From Ursus arctos (Eukaryota; Chordata; Mammalia; Carnivora; Ursidae), in NCBI RefSeq assembly GCF_023065955.2, contig NW_026622841.1, forward strand, positions 20,023,501 through 20,087,500: a stretch of DNA of 64,000 nt, in the 5' to 3' direction. A program made the translations under genes and the position numbers. Shown here in pieces: positions 35,201-45,429 of the stretch. Position 1 is the stretch's first letter; each line of letters begins with the position of its first letter. The notes under the pieces were generated by a model. That model worked only from the letters and a program-made list of their open reading frames with translations, made no database searches and had not been told where the DNA came from.

Positions 35201-35734
35201 AGTAGTATCACAGGGTTAAAAAATAGAGTATGTATCTTTAATTTCAAAAACTGTTTCCGTATTACTTTTTGTAAATGTATAATATTTTGTTTCTACTTTC
35301 TCTCACATTCTTTATTTTTTTCAAGTATGATGGACATAAAATAATATCTCACTAATTCAAATTTCCCTAGTTACTAATGAATTTGAGTATTCTTTTTCCA
35401 CATAATTGTGGACATTGCGTTTGTTCTTTTTGTCAACTACCTATTCATATTTTTCATCCATTTTTCTTAAGTATCTTTTTCTTGTAAACTTGTAAGGACT
35501 TTGGATATTATATTTAACGCTTTCATCTGAAAACTGCTACAGTTTACAAAAGAACAAGCATAAACAACAGCAGAAAAGATAAACAGTTGATTCTTATACA
35601 TTTTTAAATTATATATATTTGCAATACGCCAGTACAAATATGTTTTCATTTGTCCTGTAATTTACTAAAACTCTAAGATTCAAATCCAAATCTTAATAGG
35701 GAAGAGTTTATCTATAATATGTAGTGTATATATA

Positions 35735-35762
35735 CGTGTGTGTGTATATATACACACACACA
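35735..35762. repeat. palindromic (GT)n(TA)n(CA)n tract
   Basis: 'tgtgtgtgtatatatacacacaca' reads the same on both strands and could form a cruciform or hairpin. Confidence 0.85.
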
Positions 35763-36249
35763 ATCCCAGAAAAATTTAATATAGCCATTATTTCTGCTGA
35801 TAGTGCTTAAGAAATCTAGTTTTTAATTGTGTTAATTGAACATTACAGAAGCCTCTCCCAACTGCTAGTGCATCAGAGTACAGATATTTCCTCATAATTC
35901 ATTTAAACTTGGTATTTAAATTGAAAAGAAAATTTAAAAAATATTTTACTTTCTTTCGTATCTTTCCATTTTCTCGCTTCCAAATTTTGTTTTACATTTT
36001 TTCTCACATTTATATAAACACCAGTCACAAGAGACTTCAAATTTCTTCCAACTGTATTTTTTTTCTCAACATTACTCACATAAAGCCACCCTCTTATATA
36101 AAATGTTTTTAAAAGCAGGCAAAATCCAAAATAAAAGTTATTAGCAAAAAGAAGTGATTTATGGCATTTTACTAATTAAAAGATTCATGTAGTGAATGAG
36201 CATCCTATATACAAATTAATGGTGAAAGTATATTGCCCATGATCTGTAC

Positions 36250-36414
36250 CTGTAACCTTATATGACATCTCTCTGTAACGAGTTAAGTCTTCTCCATTAA
36301 CTAATACCAGCTGTGGACATTTTTCTTTTGCATCTCTGACATTCATAAGCTTCTTAACTCCAAGTTTCCTAGCTTCATAGTTGCAGGTAACCACCAAATA
36401 TTTCTGCTGAACTC
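36250..36414 (-). CDS. POLI: POLI exon 3: fingers
   Basis: 165 bases, acceptor 'tttttatag', donor 'GTTACAG|gtacag'. Encodes VQQKYLVVTCNYEARKLGVK and LMNVRDAKEKCPQLVLVNG. The Gln-Lys of VQQKYL lies in the pocket that holds the template base in the Hoogsteen form (human Q59/K60). The exon ends in DLTRYREMSYKVT. Confidence 0.97.
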
Positions 36415-36482
36415 CTATAAAAAGAAATTATTTTATGAGAAAACTGAGCAGGATTAAAGAAACATTTTAAAATAAAATTTTC

Positions 36483-36687
36483 TTTTTTTTTTTTTTTAAA
36501 GATTTTTATTTATTTATTCGACAGAGATAGAGACAGCCAGCGAGAGAGGAAACACAAGCAGGGGGAGTGGGAGAGGAAGAAGCAGGCTCACAGCGGAAGA
36601 GCCTGATGTGGGGCTGGATCCCATAACGCCGGGATCACGCCCTGAGCCGAAGGCAGACGCTTAACCGCTGTGCCACCCAGGCGCCCC
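36483..36687 (-). mobile_element. can-SINE, young subfamily, perfect 16-bp target duplication
   Basis: Reverse orientation: T-run, 'tttatttattcgacagagatagagac', then 'accgctgtgccacccaggcgcccc'. 'taaaataaaattttct' is present at 36468-36483 and exactly again at 36688-36703. Confidence 0.95.
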
Positions 36688-37327
36688 TAAAATAAAATTT
36701 TCTAATTCCACATTATAATTGTAAATTGTAATGCAATTTATTTTGATTAAGAATATAAAGCTCTATTCATTTAAAATAGTATAGCCTCCATTCATCAAGG
36801 TTCTATGAAGTAAAATTTAACAAAAATTATCATAAATCAGTATATTCTCTGGAGTCTTCAGCAAAAAGATACAAATAAAATCCTATTAGGATTTTTTTTT
36901 CAGACAATACAAACAAGATTAATTTATACTGAATTAACTCTCTCTATATAAAGTCTAGGCCATGTTTCACCAGAAAAATAAAGCAGATGAAAATAACTGA
37001 GTACAATTAATTACTGGTTTCTGAGAGAAAAACTTCCAATGAATATAAAGCAATGCTCTGTTACAAGTGCTAACCTACAGTAATCATTAAAGATCTCCCC
37101 CCAATGAATGCTGTAATTATTGAACTGTTCTTCATAGTAATTTGCAGAAAATATTAGTGAGTCATCATTAATGGGCCCCTTTCTTATCATAAATGATTTA
37201 ATTATGATCATCTACAGACAATGAAAACTCTAGTTTACTAGTGGTAGCTTAAGATTGCTGAAATTAATTAATTTTCTCTTTACACAGGTTGACCACTCGT
37301 TTGTCACTGTAAAAGTAATGTTCATCT

Positions 37328-37526
37328 GGGGCGCCTGGGTAGCGCAGTAGTTAAGCGTCTACCTTCAGCTCAGGGCGTGATTCTAGCGTTATGGGATCAA
37401 GCCCCATATCAGGCTCCTCCGCTGGAAGCCTGATTCTTCCTCTCCCATTCCCCCTGCTTGTGTTCCCTATCTGGCTGGCTGTCTCTCTGTCAAATAAATA
37501 AATAAAATCTTAAAAAAAAAAAAAAA
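37328..37526 (+). mobile_element. can-SINE, young subfamily, perfect 16-bp target duplication
   Basis: Head 'ggggcgcctgggtagcgcagtag', complete body and long poly-A. 'aaagtaatgttcatct' at 37312-37327 is repeated exactly at 37527-37542. Confidence 0.95.
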
Positions 37527-38839
37527 AAAGTAATGTTCATCTAACATATGCAAAATATAAACATGTACAGGAAAAAAAAAGTTACACCCATTCCACCAAT
37601 GTAAGACATCTGCTTCTAAAATTTTGATATTATAAACTGGGCAAAGAAATGTTATTTCACATAAAGATTTTTGATATATCAGATTATGCCCCAAAATAGA
37701 ATCTCTGGGTCAAAAGTTGTAATTTAAGATTCATCAGTGAACTACATAAAAAATAGGATTGATAACTTCCTCAACTAAAAAAGCAGTTTTAATACAGAAT
37801 TAAATCATATGAACTCACCACTATATGTCACCAGCCCAAGTTAAATAGTCACATACTTGTTGAGCATAACTGAAAGACTACTTTTGCCTTCTCTCAGAAA
37901 CTTTCAGCATCACATTTCTCATTTCCAGATAATCATTCATTCCTGTGTCTTAATTATACAATACTTTTTTATGGAGCATTATCTACATAGATCTTGTGTT
38001 ATACTGCTACTAATTACAAATGCCTTTAGGAGAAAACTTACATCCTGTAATCCTAACTCCTTAACACTTTGGGAAAGTTTGAAGATCCTAGACTGATACT
38101 GGCATACCAAAAACGTCATCCCTTTGTTCTTGTTTAGTAAATCAACTAGGCTGGGTTGAACTGGGATTTATCAAAACCAAACGAGGCACAAGAGGTTAGC
38201 AGCAGGTGAACCAGAATTGCTTTTTATGCTTATACTAAAAGATAAATTCTTACTACATGCATAAAAGAAATTTTTCGAAATTTAAATGACTTTTCCAGTT
38301 TAAGATACACATATAATAGAAATGTTAAAATAAGCCAACATATTAATAAGTAAATCTTCAATGTAAAATTCTTGCCTTTTATTTTAAAAGATACTTGTAT
38401 TTTTATGGAAAACTTACAGTCTATATGCCTTAAGTATTTAGAGGTCTGTTCAAAATCCAACTTTTTTGTCATGTTACACAATCCAACAGTTAATTTCAAA
38501 AGTAGAGAGGATAGCTGAAAACATCCATTAGAATGTAATGACTTTTTTTGAGATAAGAGGATTATAAAATTTCAACCATCGAGAACAAGACTAAAAGTTT
38601 ATTATGGTCTTTCTGTTCAGGTGTTCATTGGCTATATTCCTTGTATAAAATTCACCATTTATTAAATAAGGCTTGTAAGTTTTACACCTGGTAGTGAAGC
38701 AAAATTTACTGTCTATAAAGTACCTTAAGAATTGCTTCCAAAATCTTTAATATGGTTAATAAATCACAATATAACCAACATAAATGAATAGCTAATACTC
38801 TTATACAAAATGACAAGTATTATTAATGTCCAAAATTAC

Positions 38840-38964
38840 CTAAAGGTTTGCCCTTCAGTTCCGGATTTGAAATCATTTCTACTTGTGCGTAAAAGCAATC
38901 CAGATCCACGTGTACTATGACTCTGGATGAAGAACTTCCTTCTGGCACCACTTGATCATGAACC
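38840..38964 (-). CDS. POLI: POLI exon 2: first catalytic motif; non-canonical 5' border
   Basis: Donor 'CTTTAG|gtaatt' is good. The exon encodes VHDQVVPEGSSSSRVIVHVD and LDCFYAQVEMISNPELKGKP; VDLD carries the metal-binding Asp of the palm (human D34). The start at 38964 is chosen because it aligns with the human start at VHDQ and because its length keeps frame with exon 1 (146 + 125 bases). The two bases before it on the minus strand are TT, where AG is expected. Open frame continues upstream to an ATG at 39014, directly after 'ctcagag', so the real exon may begin at 39016 or 39014 and add MISSLNIFFYFFAYCAL. The catalytic part is certain; the 5' border is not. Confidence 0.85.
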
Positions 38965-39429
38965 AATGCACAATATGCAAAGAAATAGAAAAATATATTC
39001 AGGCTGCTTATCATCTCTGAGCAATTGGCAGTTCCTTAAAACATGGAAACTGAGAAAGAAGAATGCAGAATGATTTTAAGTTTTTTCTTGGATTCATGTG
39101 TCAAAGCCTCTAAAAATTATAGACATGAGAGAAACTCCATCTACAGTAAGGTCTTTAGTCCTGTTTACTTAGTATTTCTTTGTGCACCCTATTTTCTCAG
39201 GCTAGTAATAACTTCGAGGCAAAAAATCTTAATCAATGATGGAAGATGCAAAAGGTAATCCTATCACTTGGAAGTTTCTAACATTTAGATTAAATCATAA
39301 GAGGTGGGAAAGTTTAAACACTGATTTCAACAAGTAAAAATTATTCTAAGTGGCATGTTCTTAAAAAAAAGAATCGTAAATACAAAAGGGCAGAAGCCAG
39401 ACCTATGGGTTCCAGTGGACTATATTTAG

Positions 39430-39540
39430 TGCCCATATGAGAGGATTGTCTAGTTCAGTGCTGAATCCCAAATACCTAGAAGAGTGCCTGGTATATATCA
39501 GACTACCAATAAATACTCGCTAAATTAAAAGAATGAGTAA
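39430..39540 (+). repeat. L2 3'-end-like scrap
   Basis: 'agttcagtgctgaatcccaaatacctagaagagtgcctgg...caataaatactcgctaaatt...gaatgagtaaatg' follows the usual L2 3' end. Confidence 0.6.
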
Positions 39541-39639
39541 ATGTTTCTTGAATTTTAAAAAGTAGCTCATGTCATGGGGTGGGGAGGGAAGGGGGATAAG
39601 AGAAGAGATTCCAGCTCTTAACCAGTTAAAAACAAGGCA

Positions 39640-39875
39640 GGCTAAGTGCAATGTGGTATTCTGGTCTGGATACTGGAACAAAAACTTTAATGGAAAAAAC
39701 TGGTAAAATCTGAATAACGTTTGTACTTTAGTTAATAGCATTTGTGCCAGCGTTCACTTCTCAGGTTTGACATACGTAATACAGTCATACAAGACATTAA
39801 CATTAGGGAAAGGAGCTTCTGCAACTTCTGTTAAGTCTAAAATTATTCGTAAATTTAAAAGTTGAAAGGGGGAGG
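39640..39875 (+). mobile_element. L1 3' end in POLI intron 1
   Basis: 'aagtgcaatgtggtattctgg...ggaaaaaactggtaaaatctgaataa...agttaatagcatttgtgcca...acattaacattagggaa...cttctgttaagtctaaaattattcg' follows the same 3' UTR as the copies at 46.9, 48.8 and 63.2 kb. Confidence 0.7.
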
Positions 39876-40229
39876 GGAGGCCGGGAATTAGAGCCTTGGC
39901 TCCAGACTCGGGTTGGGCAGTACAAGGTAGGGCCCAGAGGGTAGAAGTGGGTCAGGGAGAGGCGGCCACTGCAGATGTGCCTCGTCTTCGCTTCCGAGCC
40001 CAGCCTGAGCCCCAACTTCTGCCAAGTGAGCGACAAGGTTCTCTGCTTCCACAACCTTACTACCGCCCGGGCGCCTCTTCGGCCCTGACCGGGCTGTTTG
40101 GGGGATCACAAGTGCACCCTCGACTATCATAATCGACACGTCCACCCTAGTCCTATTAGGCGAAGCCATCCATTTCGGGATCTTGGCCAGAAAACACCAG
40201 GTAGCGGAGAACAGCTCTCTCTACCAAGC

Positions 40230-40700
40230 CGGGAAAACGAAAGGAAAAGAACGAGGCGGGGACGGTCGCACCCCAACGGCCGCCGCCACCGCCCCGCGCC
40301 TCCGCCCGCCCCGCCCTTCTCATTTACACCAAGCGAGGCCGCCGGGCTCCTCAGGCCCGGGCGCACCGGGCGAGCCGCCTGCCTCCCCCGCCTCCGCCCG
40401 CTCCATGGCCTGAGCCGTGTCCTCTTCCTCGTCGCGGCCGGCTTCCTCCTCGGGCTCCACCCCCAGCGGCTCCATCCCGCCGCGGCCAACCGCAGGGCAG
40501 CTTCCGGCCGCTTCCGCCTGGTCTCCAGGGAAACCTTGAGCCGACCGCCCCCAGCCGCTTCGGCCTTCACGGCTGCGTAGTCCGGGCCGACCAGGCAGTT
40601 GCCCGGAGGCCCGCGCGCGCTAGGTATCTTCTTGTCCCACGTGCTGAGGTTCCTTTTCGCCCAGTCGAGGCCGGAAGTGAGGGATTGAAATCCCAAACAG
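40230..40700. promoter_or_regulatory. POLI: CpG-island promoter of POLI
   Basis: Very GC-rich with many CG dinucleotides, unlike the rest of the window. It contains an ETS-type site CCGGAAGT at 40671-40678, a second on the minus strand at 40507-40501, and an E-box CACGTG at 40638-40643. No TATA box is evident. Such ETS-rich, TATA-less islands are usual for housekeeping repair genes. The transcription start cannot be placed exactly. Confidence 0.75.
40330..40475 (-). CDS. POLI: POLI exon 1: acidic N-terminus
   Basis: ATG at 40475-40473 in good context (GGCGGGATGG). It encodes MEPLGVEPEEEAGRDEEEDT and continues through a Gly/Pro/Glu-rich stretch to PGGLA, clearly related to the human start MEKLGVEPEEE. 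The donor is taken after GCTTG (40330|gtgtaa); GT also occurs two bases further on (40327, gtaaat). Only the first choice keeps frame with exon 2 at its expected border, giving Trp at the junction. This part is poorly conserved and not needed for catalysis. Confidence 0.8.
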
Positions 40701-40704
40701 GTCT

Positions 40705-40731
40705 TTTTTTTTTTTTTTTTTTTTTTTTTTC
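40705..40731. repeat. poly-T run just upstream of POLI
   Basis: About 26 consecutive T at the upstream edge of the CpG island. No SINE or L1 body is attached to it in an obvious way. Confidence 0.8.
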
Positions 40732-41059
40732 AGATCTTTGGAGAGAGTCCCACACCACAAATTTTAACTTTCTAGCTTTACCAAGAGGCCAGCCTGTTCT
40801 CCCGATAACTGTTAGCAAAATTGGTAACCCTTAGACACGGAACGACTTATGGTGATGGACGGTGAGAGAAAGGGTGGGAATTACGGTAAGAGCAAGGCGG
40901 CCATGTAAAGTAATATGATTAGCAAGTATGTTAAAGTTTGTTGCGTTTTGTTTGTTGTTTGATTCAAAGACACTGTGACAGATTAGACCCCTGAACTCTT
41001 AATCATCTAAGGTCCATAGGGTTGTGATATATGCGTTTTTGGAATCATAAAATTTCCAA

Positions 41060-41255
41060 TCCAGACCCTCCAACTTGCTAACTGTGTGACTTTGGCAGGT
41101 TGCATAGTTGCTCTGAGCTTCAATTTCAACACTGTAAAAAAAAAAAAAAAAAGTTTTCACTGTCTTGCGATTGAATGAATGAAAACTAACATATACTTTA
41201 GTGTTCCCATGACACCTGGCACATAGAAGGTGCTCAATAAATGTTAATTCTCTTT
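41060..41255 (+). repeat. MIR/L2-like remnant
   Basis: 'aacttgctaactgtgtgactttggcaggt' followed later by 'gacacctggcacatagaaggtgctcaataaatg'. These are the characteristic middle and end of MIR/L2 elements. Confidence 0.65.
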
Positions 41256-41718
41256 GCCTTCTGTTAAGATGTTTGTGTGCCTCTCTGTGTACGTGTGTGT
41301 GTTCTAATAGAGGAAATTTGGTCATTTCTCTTTGTGTGTTTCTATGTATTTGTACACATTCACACACACATATTTTGCTTTTTTACAGGATTCTGTTCTT
41401 ACGAGTAGGATGTGAAAACCTTGACAAACCCTTTAAAGGATACGCTGATGCATGCCTAAAGAAAAAGAAAGAACAGGCAGAACTGGGGCTCAGTTTGGAG
41501 ACCAAGTCTTCCTCTTTGGGTATTTTACTCTTAGGCATCTGGACCAGGTCTCTAAAAGTCTCCAGTCTGGGATCTAAAATGTTTAGAGCTATGCTCCTTT
41601 CTTTGTGAATGTTATTTGATAACTCTGGATAAAGAGCTTTTCAATTAAGCACCTCTTTGGCCACTAAGTGCCTCTTGGGTTATCATCAAGGTCCAATTTC
41701 TTATGGACAACTAAGGTG

Positions 41719-41767
41719 TTTGTTTTTGTTTTTTTTTGTTTTGTTTTGTTTTGTTTTGTTTTGTTTT
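41719..41767. repeat. (TTTTG)n microsatellite
   Basis: Pentanucleotide repeat, about eight imperfect units. Confidence 0.85.
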
Positions 41768-42870
41768 AGTTCCTCCACGTTGAGAATGATACAAACCCCT
41801 GAAATGCCATGGCAGATTAAAATAGCTCCTTTATAACAGCTCAAGGCCCACTAACACTCAACAGCTTGAGTAAAAGTGAGCCAGCATTGAAAAACAACAC
41901 ACACAGTCAAGCCCTATTTGGTTAGTTACGTTTATTTCCCTGCCAATTGTCAAATTGAAGAGGGGCTTTTAATTTGATAGAATAGACAAATGGAACCTTG
42001 AAAACCCTAGTGCAAGCAAGTAGGGCTGGCTTTATGAGTATACAGCTGATGCAGTAACACAGAGAGCCTCGTGCTTAGAAGGGCCCCTCACTTGGTTTAA
42101 TGTTTTGCTGTTGTCATCTTGGAATTTTTAATTTTTGAGCAAGGGTGCACTCATTTTCATTTTGCACTGAATCTCACAAACTATTTAGCCGGTGCTAGGA
42201 ACAAAGGAGGGAAGTAGCACAGAAATGAAATTAATAAAACACCTGTATGTTAGGCACAGGGCTAAAAGTTTAAAACAGATGATCTCATGCCCTAGATGGT
42301 AGATGTCATCATTCTCATTTTACCAAAAATGAATCAGGCCAGCAGAGACTAAGGTGCTTATTCATGATTATGAATCTAGTAATGGTAAATCCACTTATCA
42401 GAGTTTTCCATAGAAAATAATTTATTAATGTTTCTTCCATAGAGGAAATCACTCCCTTTGCCTATTTTCCTTGGTGCTTCAAACATCAGATAACTTGTAG
42501 TAGGGAGAATAAACGTCCCTTGAATATGTTAAGAGGCATAAAAAATACCGTTTATATGAGCTAATATGTGTTGCTTTGTTGTGGAATGAATTAGGAAGTG
42601 TTTTTTTAAGTCTATAAATCCCTTCCTCGGTTTTAATTAACTGGTTCTAACCTAGGATAATTTCAGGAAATAAATATATTGAGCCTAGGTCATAATTCCA
42701 TACTTAAAGACCAAATCAGAGAATTATAAAGCAAAATAAACATTTAATTAAATAAAATTATGGTTGAAACAATATTCCTGGGGGAGCATGGGGTTGCAGC
42801 ATGACTAGCAGATAAAAAAAAAAAAAAAAAAAGAAAAACCTGCAGACACTTACAAGCTTCAATAGTCAAG

Positions 42871-42956
42871 ACACCATGAACGTTAAAAGACACAAACACC
42901 CATGTCACTTAAAACACCATGAACGTTAAAAGCATGAGCAGCCATGTCAGTGAAGG
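42871..42956. repeat. two-copy tandem duplication, 43-bp period
   Basis: 'acaccatgaacgttaaaag' at 42871-42889 recurs at 42914-42932, and 'ccatgtca' follows each copy at the same distance. The copies differ in between. Confidence 0.8.
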
Positions 42957-43195
42957 GTGGGAAAGTTACCAATGCCTGCTTCTCTCCTTCTAGCCAAATT
43001 GGCCACATATAGCTCAGAAGAAAAACTAGACAATGTTCAAGGGCTTTGACATGAAAAGTGTGAAGGTGTTTGTGAGTGTCTGTATTGTATGTTGGTAGGT
43101 AGCTAGGTAAGTAGAGGTTGACTCTGAGGTGAAAGGAACAATTTGAATTGGCAAAAGCACAAAGCATTTGGTTTTGTAGGGGTTTTGGCCCAGTG

Positions 43196-43420
43196 CAGTG
43201 GTTCTCAATTGGGATTGATTTTGTCTGCTAGGAGATATTTGGCGATATCTTGGCGATACTTTTGGTTACATCTGGGGAGTTGGAGCTCTGCCCTATTGGC
43301 ATCAGTGTGTAGAGGCCAGGGATATTGTTGAACATCCTACAATGCATAGGACAGCCTTTCATAATAAAGAATTATCCAGCCCAAAGTGTCAGTTGGGCTG
43401 ACCAGAGGTTGCGCACTCTG
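43196..43420 (+). mobile_element. MER20-like hAT-Charlie element
   Basis: 'cagtggttctcaattgggattgattttgtc...ggagatatttggcgatatc...gtgtagaggccagggatattgttgaacatcctacaatgcataggacagcc...aagaattatccagcccaaagtgtc'. The wording and 225-bp length fit this non-autonomous DNA transposon. Confidence 0.8.
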
Positions 43421-44379
43421 ACCTCGTAGTAGCATTTAAACCATCCTGCTCCCAACTCTCTCCTCAGCTTCAGGTCCCCAATTATAATGAAGAACTGATC
43501 TTTGGATGTACTTTTAATTATAAATGGACATTTTTAGAGAAAGGAGGATATAGGAGAGGGAGAGAAGTATTATTTAGTTGCTTTTCATTATGGGAATTTA
43601 CATTCTGAGGCTAAAAAGGAATGCATTTGCTAGAAAAGAGATTTAAGAAAAATATCCACATTTTTATGGAGCTTGTGAGTTGCCCCTAGGGTGAAAGGCT
43701 GATGAGTCAGAAATAATTTACAAGGCTTAGAAGCTAAAACCAGAAAACACAGAAAGGCTTCAGATGGTTGAAAGCAAACTATAATTATGACACGCTGTCA
43801 TACAATGTGCATGTCATGCAGTATTTACTTAACTTTCATCCAAGGATCTCAAATCCTTTGCACGAAAACCTTAATCATCATGAAAAAACCCTCTTCTCTC
43901 TGTGTCTCTCTTTGCACATCCCATTGCACACCAAAGTTGCAGTTTCAAATTTTCTCCGTGTAACCTAAAAATATTTGCGTCATACCATGTGACTGTGGCT
44001 GTGAGAAGATGTAAGAGGCTGGAGTTTTTCTAACAGTCAGCTTCTCTTTGCTTTGACCTTTCTCTGTGGTTCTGTAGAAGTCTGATGAAAAGCATGCATA
44101 CTTGTTTTAGTAATGACATTTAAAATGTTGTTTGTCAGGTTGTGCTCAATGGACCTTGCTTTGTCATTTTGGAGAGAGATGGGGACCAATGTGATCACAA
44201 TACAAGTCACTGGGTCCCAGCTTGTAAATAAAGTCCGCAAACTTCAGCAACTGAGGGAAAGAGAACTACTGGATGTCATATAGAAAGTGCAACCAGATTG
44301 AAATAGATCAAGTTTACTATGTTATATTTATAGACATCTAACTTTGATGTAACAATTTCTTTTAAAAAAAGAAACCCTT
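43421..44379. other. intergenic DNA, nothing recognised
   Basis: No gene or clear repeat seen. Short open frames on both strands lack motifs. Confidence 0.5.
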
Positions 44380-45310
44380 TTACTGATTGTAAAGGTAATT
44401 CATGATTATTATGGAGAATTGGGAAAATATAGAAAGGAGGTAAGAAGAAAACGGAAATAATCCATAATAATCCATAATTTGGGTGCTCAGAGATAACCAT
44501 GCTTTAATAGTCTTTTCATAAAGCACAACTTAGGGTTTTTTTAAATTTCACAAATATATACCTGCATCTATTTCTTTACCAAACCACAAAAACCATTGTG
44601 AGATGGATTGTCAGAACAAATGACATAGAAAAACTTTTATACATTTACTTGCTTTTGATGATAATATGAAGGAAATGAATAAATATGGTCTCAGCATCAT
44701 CTTGGAGATATTAATAATTTCAGTTTAATCAGTAATCTCCATCTACCTGGTTTGAGTTTATTATAAACTCTCAAAGGAAAATTATATTTATATGTATAGG
44801 AGTTATTTCTTAAAATTGATTCCAAGACTTCATTAAAGTTCCTATTAATCTTAAAAGTACTGCTTGTGCCCCTCGTTTTTTAAAAAACAATTATTTTTCT
44901 TCTCATCCATTCTTTAAGATTTTCTAGTAAAACAAAAAATATAGGGTATAACGTGAAAATCCTCCATAATCCCCACTGCACCTTAATATAACCACTGTTA
45001 ATGGAGTTAACCACTATTATCAATATATAGATATACTGCATCAGACCTTTTCTTATAATGCTCAGTAGAGGGTAGACATAGTGATAATCATTTCTAGTTT
45101 AGGTGAGTGGGCTCATACCATACAGACTTTCTGCACTATGTTTTTTCAATTAGTATCTCTTAAACATCATTTCTTTTCCATGCACAAAAATATACTGCAT
45201 TCTTTTTAGTGGCTGCGTTATTTTACAATTCCATATTGATAGACACTTATCCCTGATTTTCTGCTGCAGTAAACATCCTTGTACATATATCTTTGCCCTT
45301 CTTCAGGAGT
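44380..45310 (-). mobile_element. old L1-type 3' UTR sequence, antisense
   Basis: Pieces such as 'ggtaattcatgattattatggagaatt', 'agagataaccatgc', 'attaagaatggctgc'-like 'cattctttttagtggctgcgtta' and 'gtaaacatccttgtacatatatctttg' belong to reversed L1 3' UTRs. Probably more than one fragment. Confidence 0.5.
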
Positions 45311-45429
45311 TTGAACCCACCCTTCCCTAGGACAAATCTAACCTAAAAGTCTAGTAAGAATGTTATCTTTATCTTTTTTAAATTAAGAAAACACCATGTG
45401 AAAGCACACCATGATTCATGAGGCCTGTC

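Larger units (their letters stand above)
33004..36249 (-). other. POLI: POLI intron 3
   Basis: Starts 'gtacagat' and ends 'caatctag'. Contains two can-SINEs (33475, 34998), an L2-like scrap near 33740-33830, antisense L1 at about 34590-34960 and a palindromic GT/TA/CA tract near 35735-35761. Confidence 0.9.
36415..38839 (-). other. POLI: POLI intron 2
   Basis: Starts 'gtaatttt' and ends 'tttttatag'. Contains two young can-SINEs in opposite orientation (36483-36687 and 37328-37526), about 640 bp apart. The rest is AT-rich and unrecognised. Confidence 0.9.
38965..40329 (-). other. POLI: POLI intron 1
   Basis: Starts 'gtgtaaat' inside the CpG island. Contains an L1 3' end (39640-39875) and an L2-like scrap (39430-39540). 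GC-rich up to about 39890, then AT-rich. Confidence 0.8.
19188..40475 (-). other. POLI: POLI gene, DNA polymerase iota (Y-family translesion polymerase), coding span
   Basis: DNA polymerase iota inserts nucleotides opposite damaged template bases, using Hoogsteen pairing in a narrow active site, and acts with PCNA and ubiquitin in the nucleus. Ten coding exons are visible. Joined at the frame-keeping borders they total 2253 bases, or 750 residues plus stop, close to the human protein with a longer N-terminus. Visible parts are: the VDLDCFYAQVE motif with its metal-binding Asp at about residue 69; the second acidic pair in GFDENFVDL (about 161-162); the fingers motif VQQKYLVV; thumb and little-finger domains in exons 5-9; a PIP-like KKGTIDYYL at about 455-463; UBM1 near 527-554; and UBM2 at 717-750. 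Exons 3-10 have GT-AG borders. Exon 2 lacks an AG at the expected place (see findings). The gene starts in a CpG island and converges with STARD6. Confidence 0.97.
41256..43195. other. intergenic DNA upstream of POLI with minor repeats
   Basis: Holds (GT)n-like scraps at 41275-41370, a (TTTTG)n tract at 41719-41767, a MIR-like antisense piece near 42240-42400, an A-run at 42812-42832 and a short tandem duplication at 42871. No gene is seen. Confidence 0.6.
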
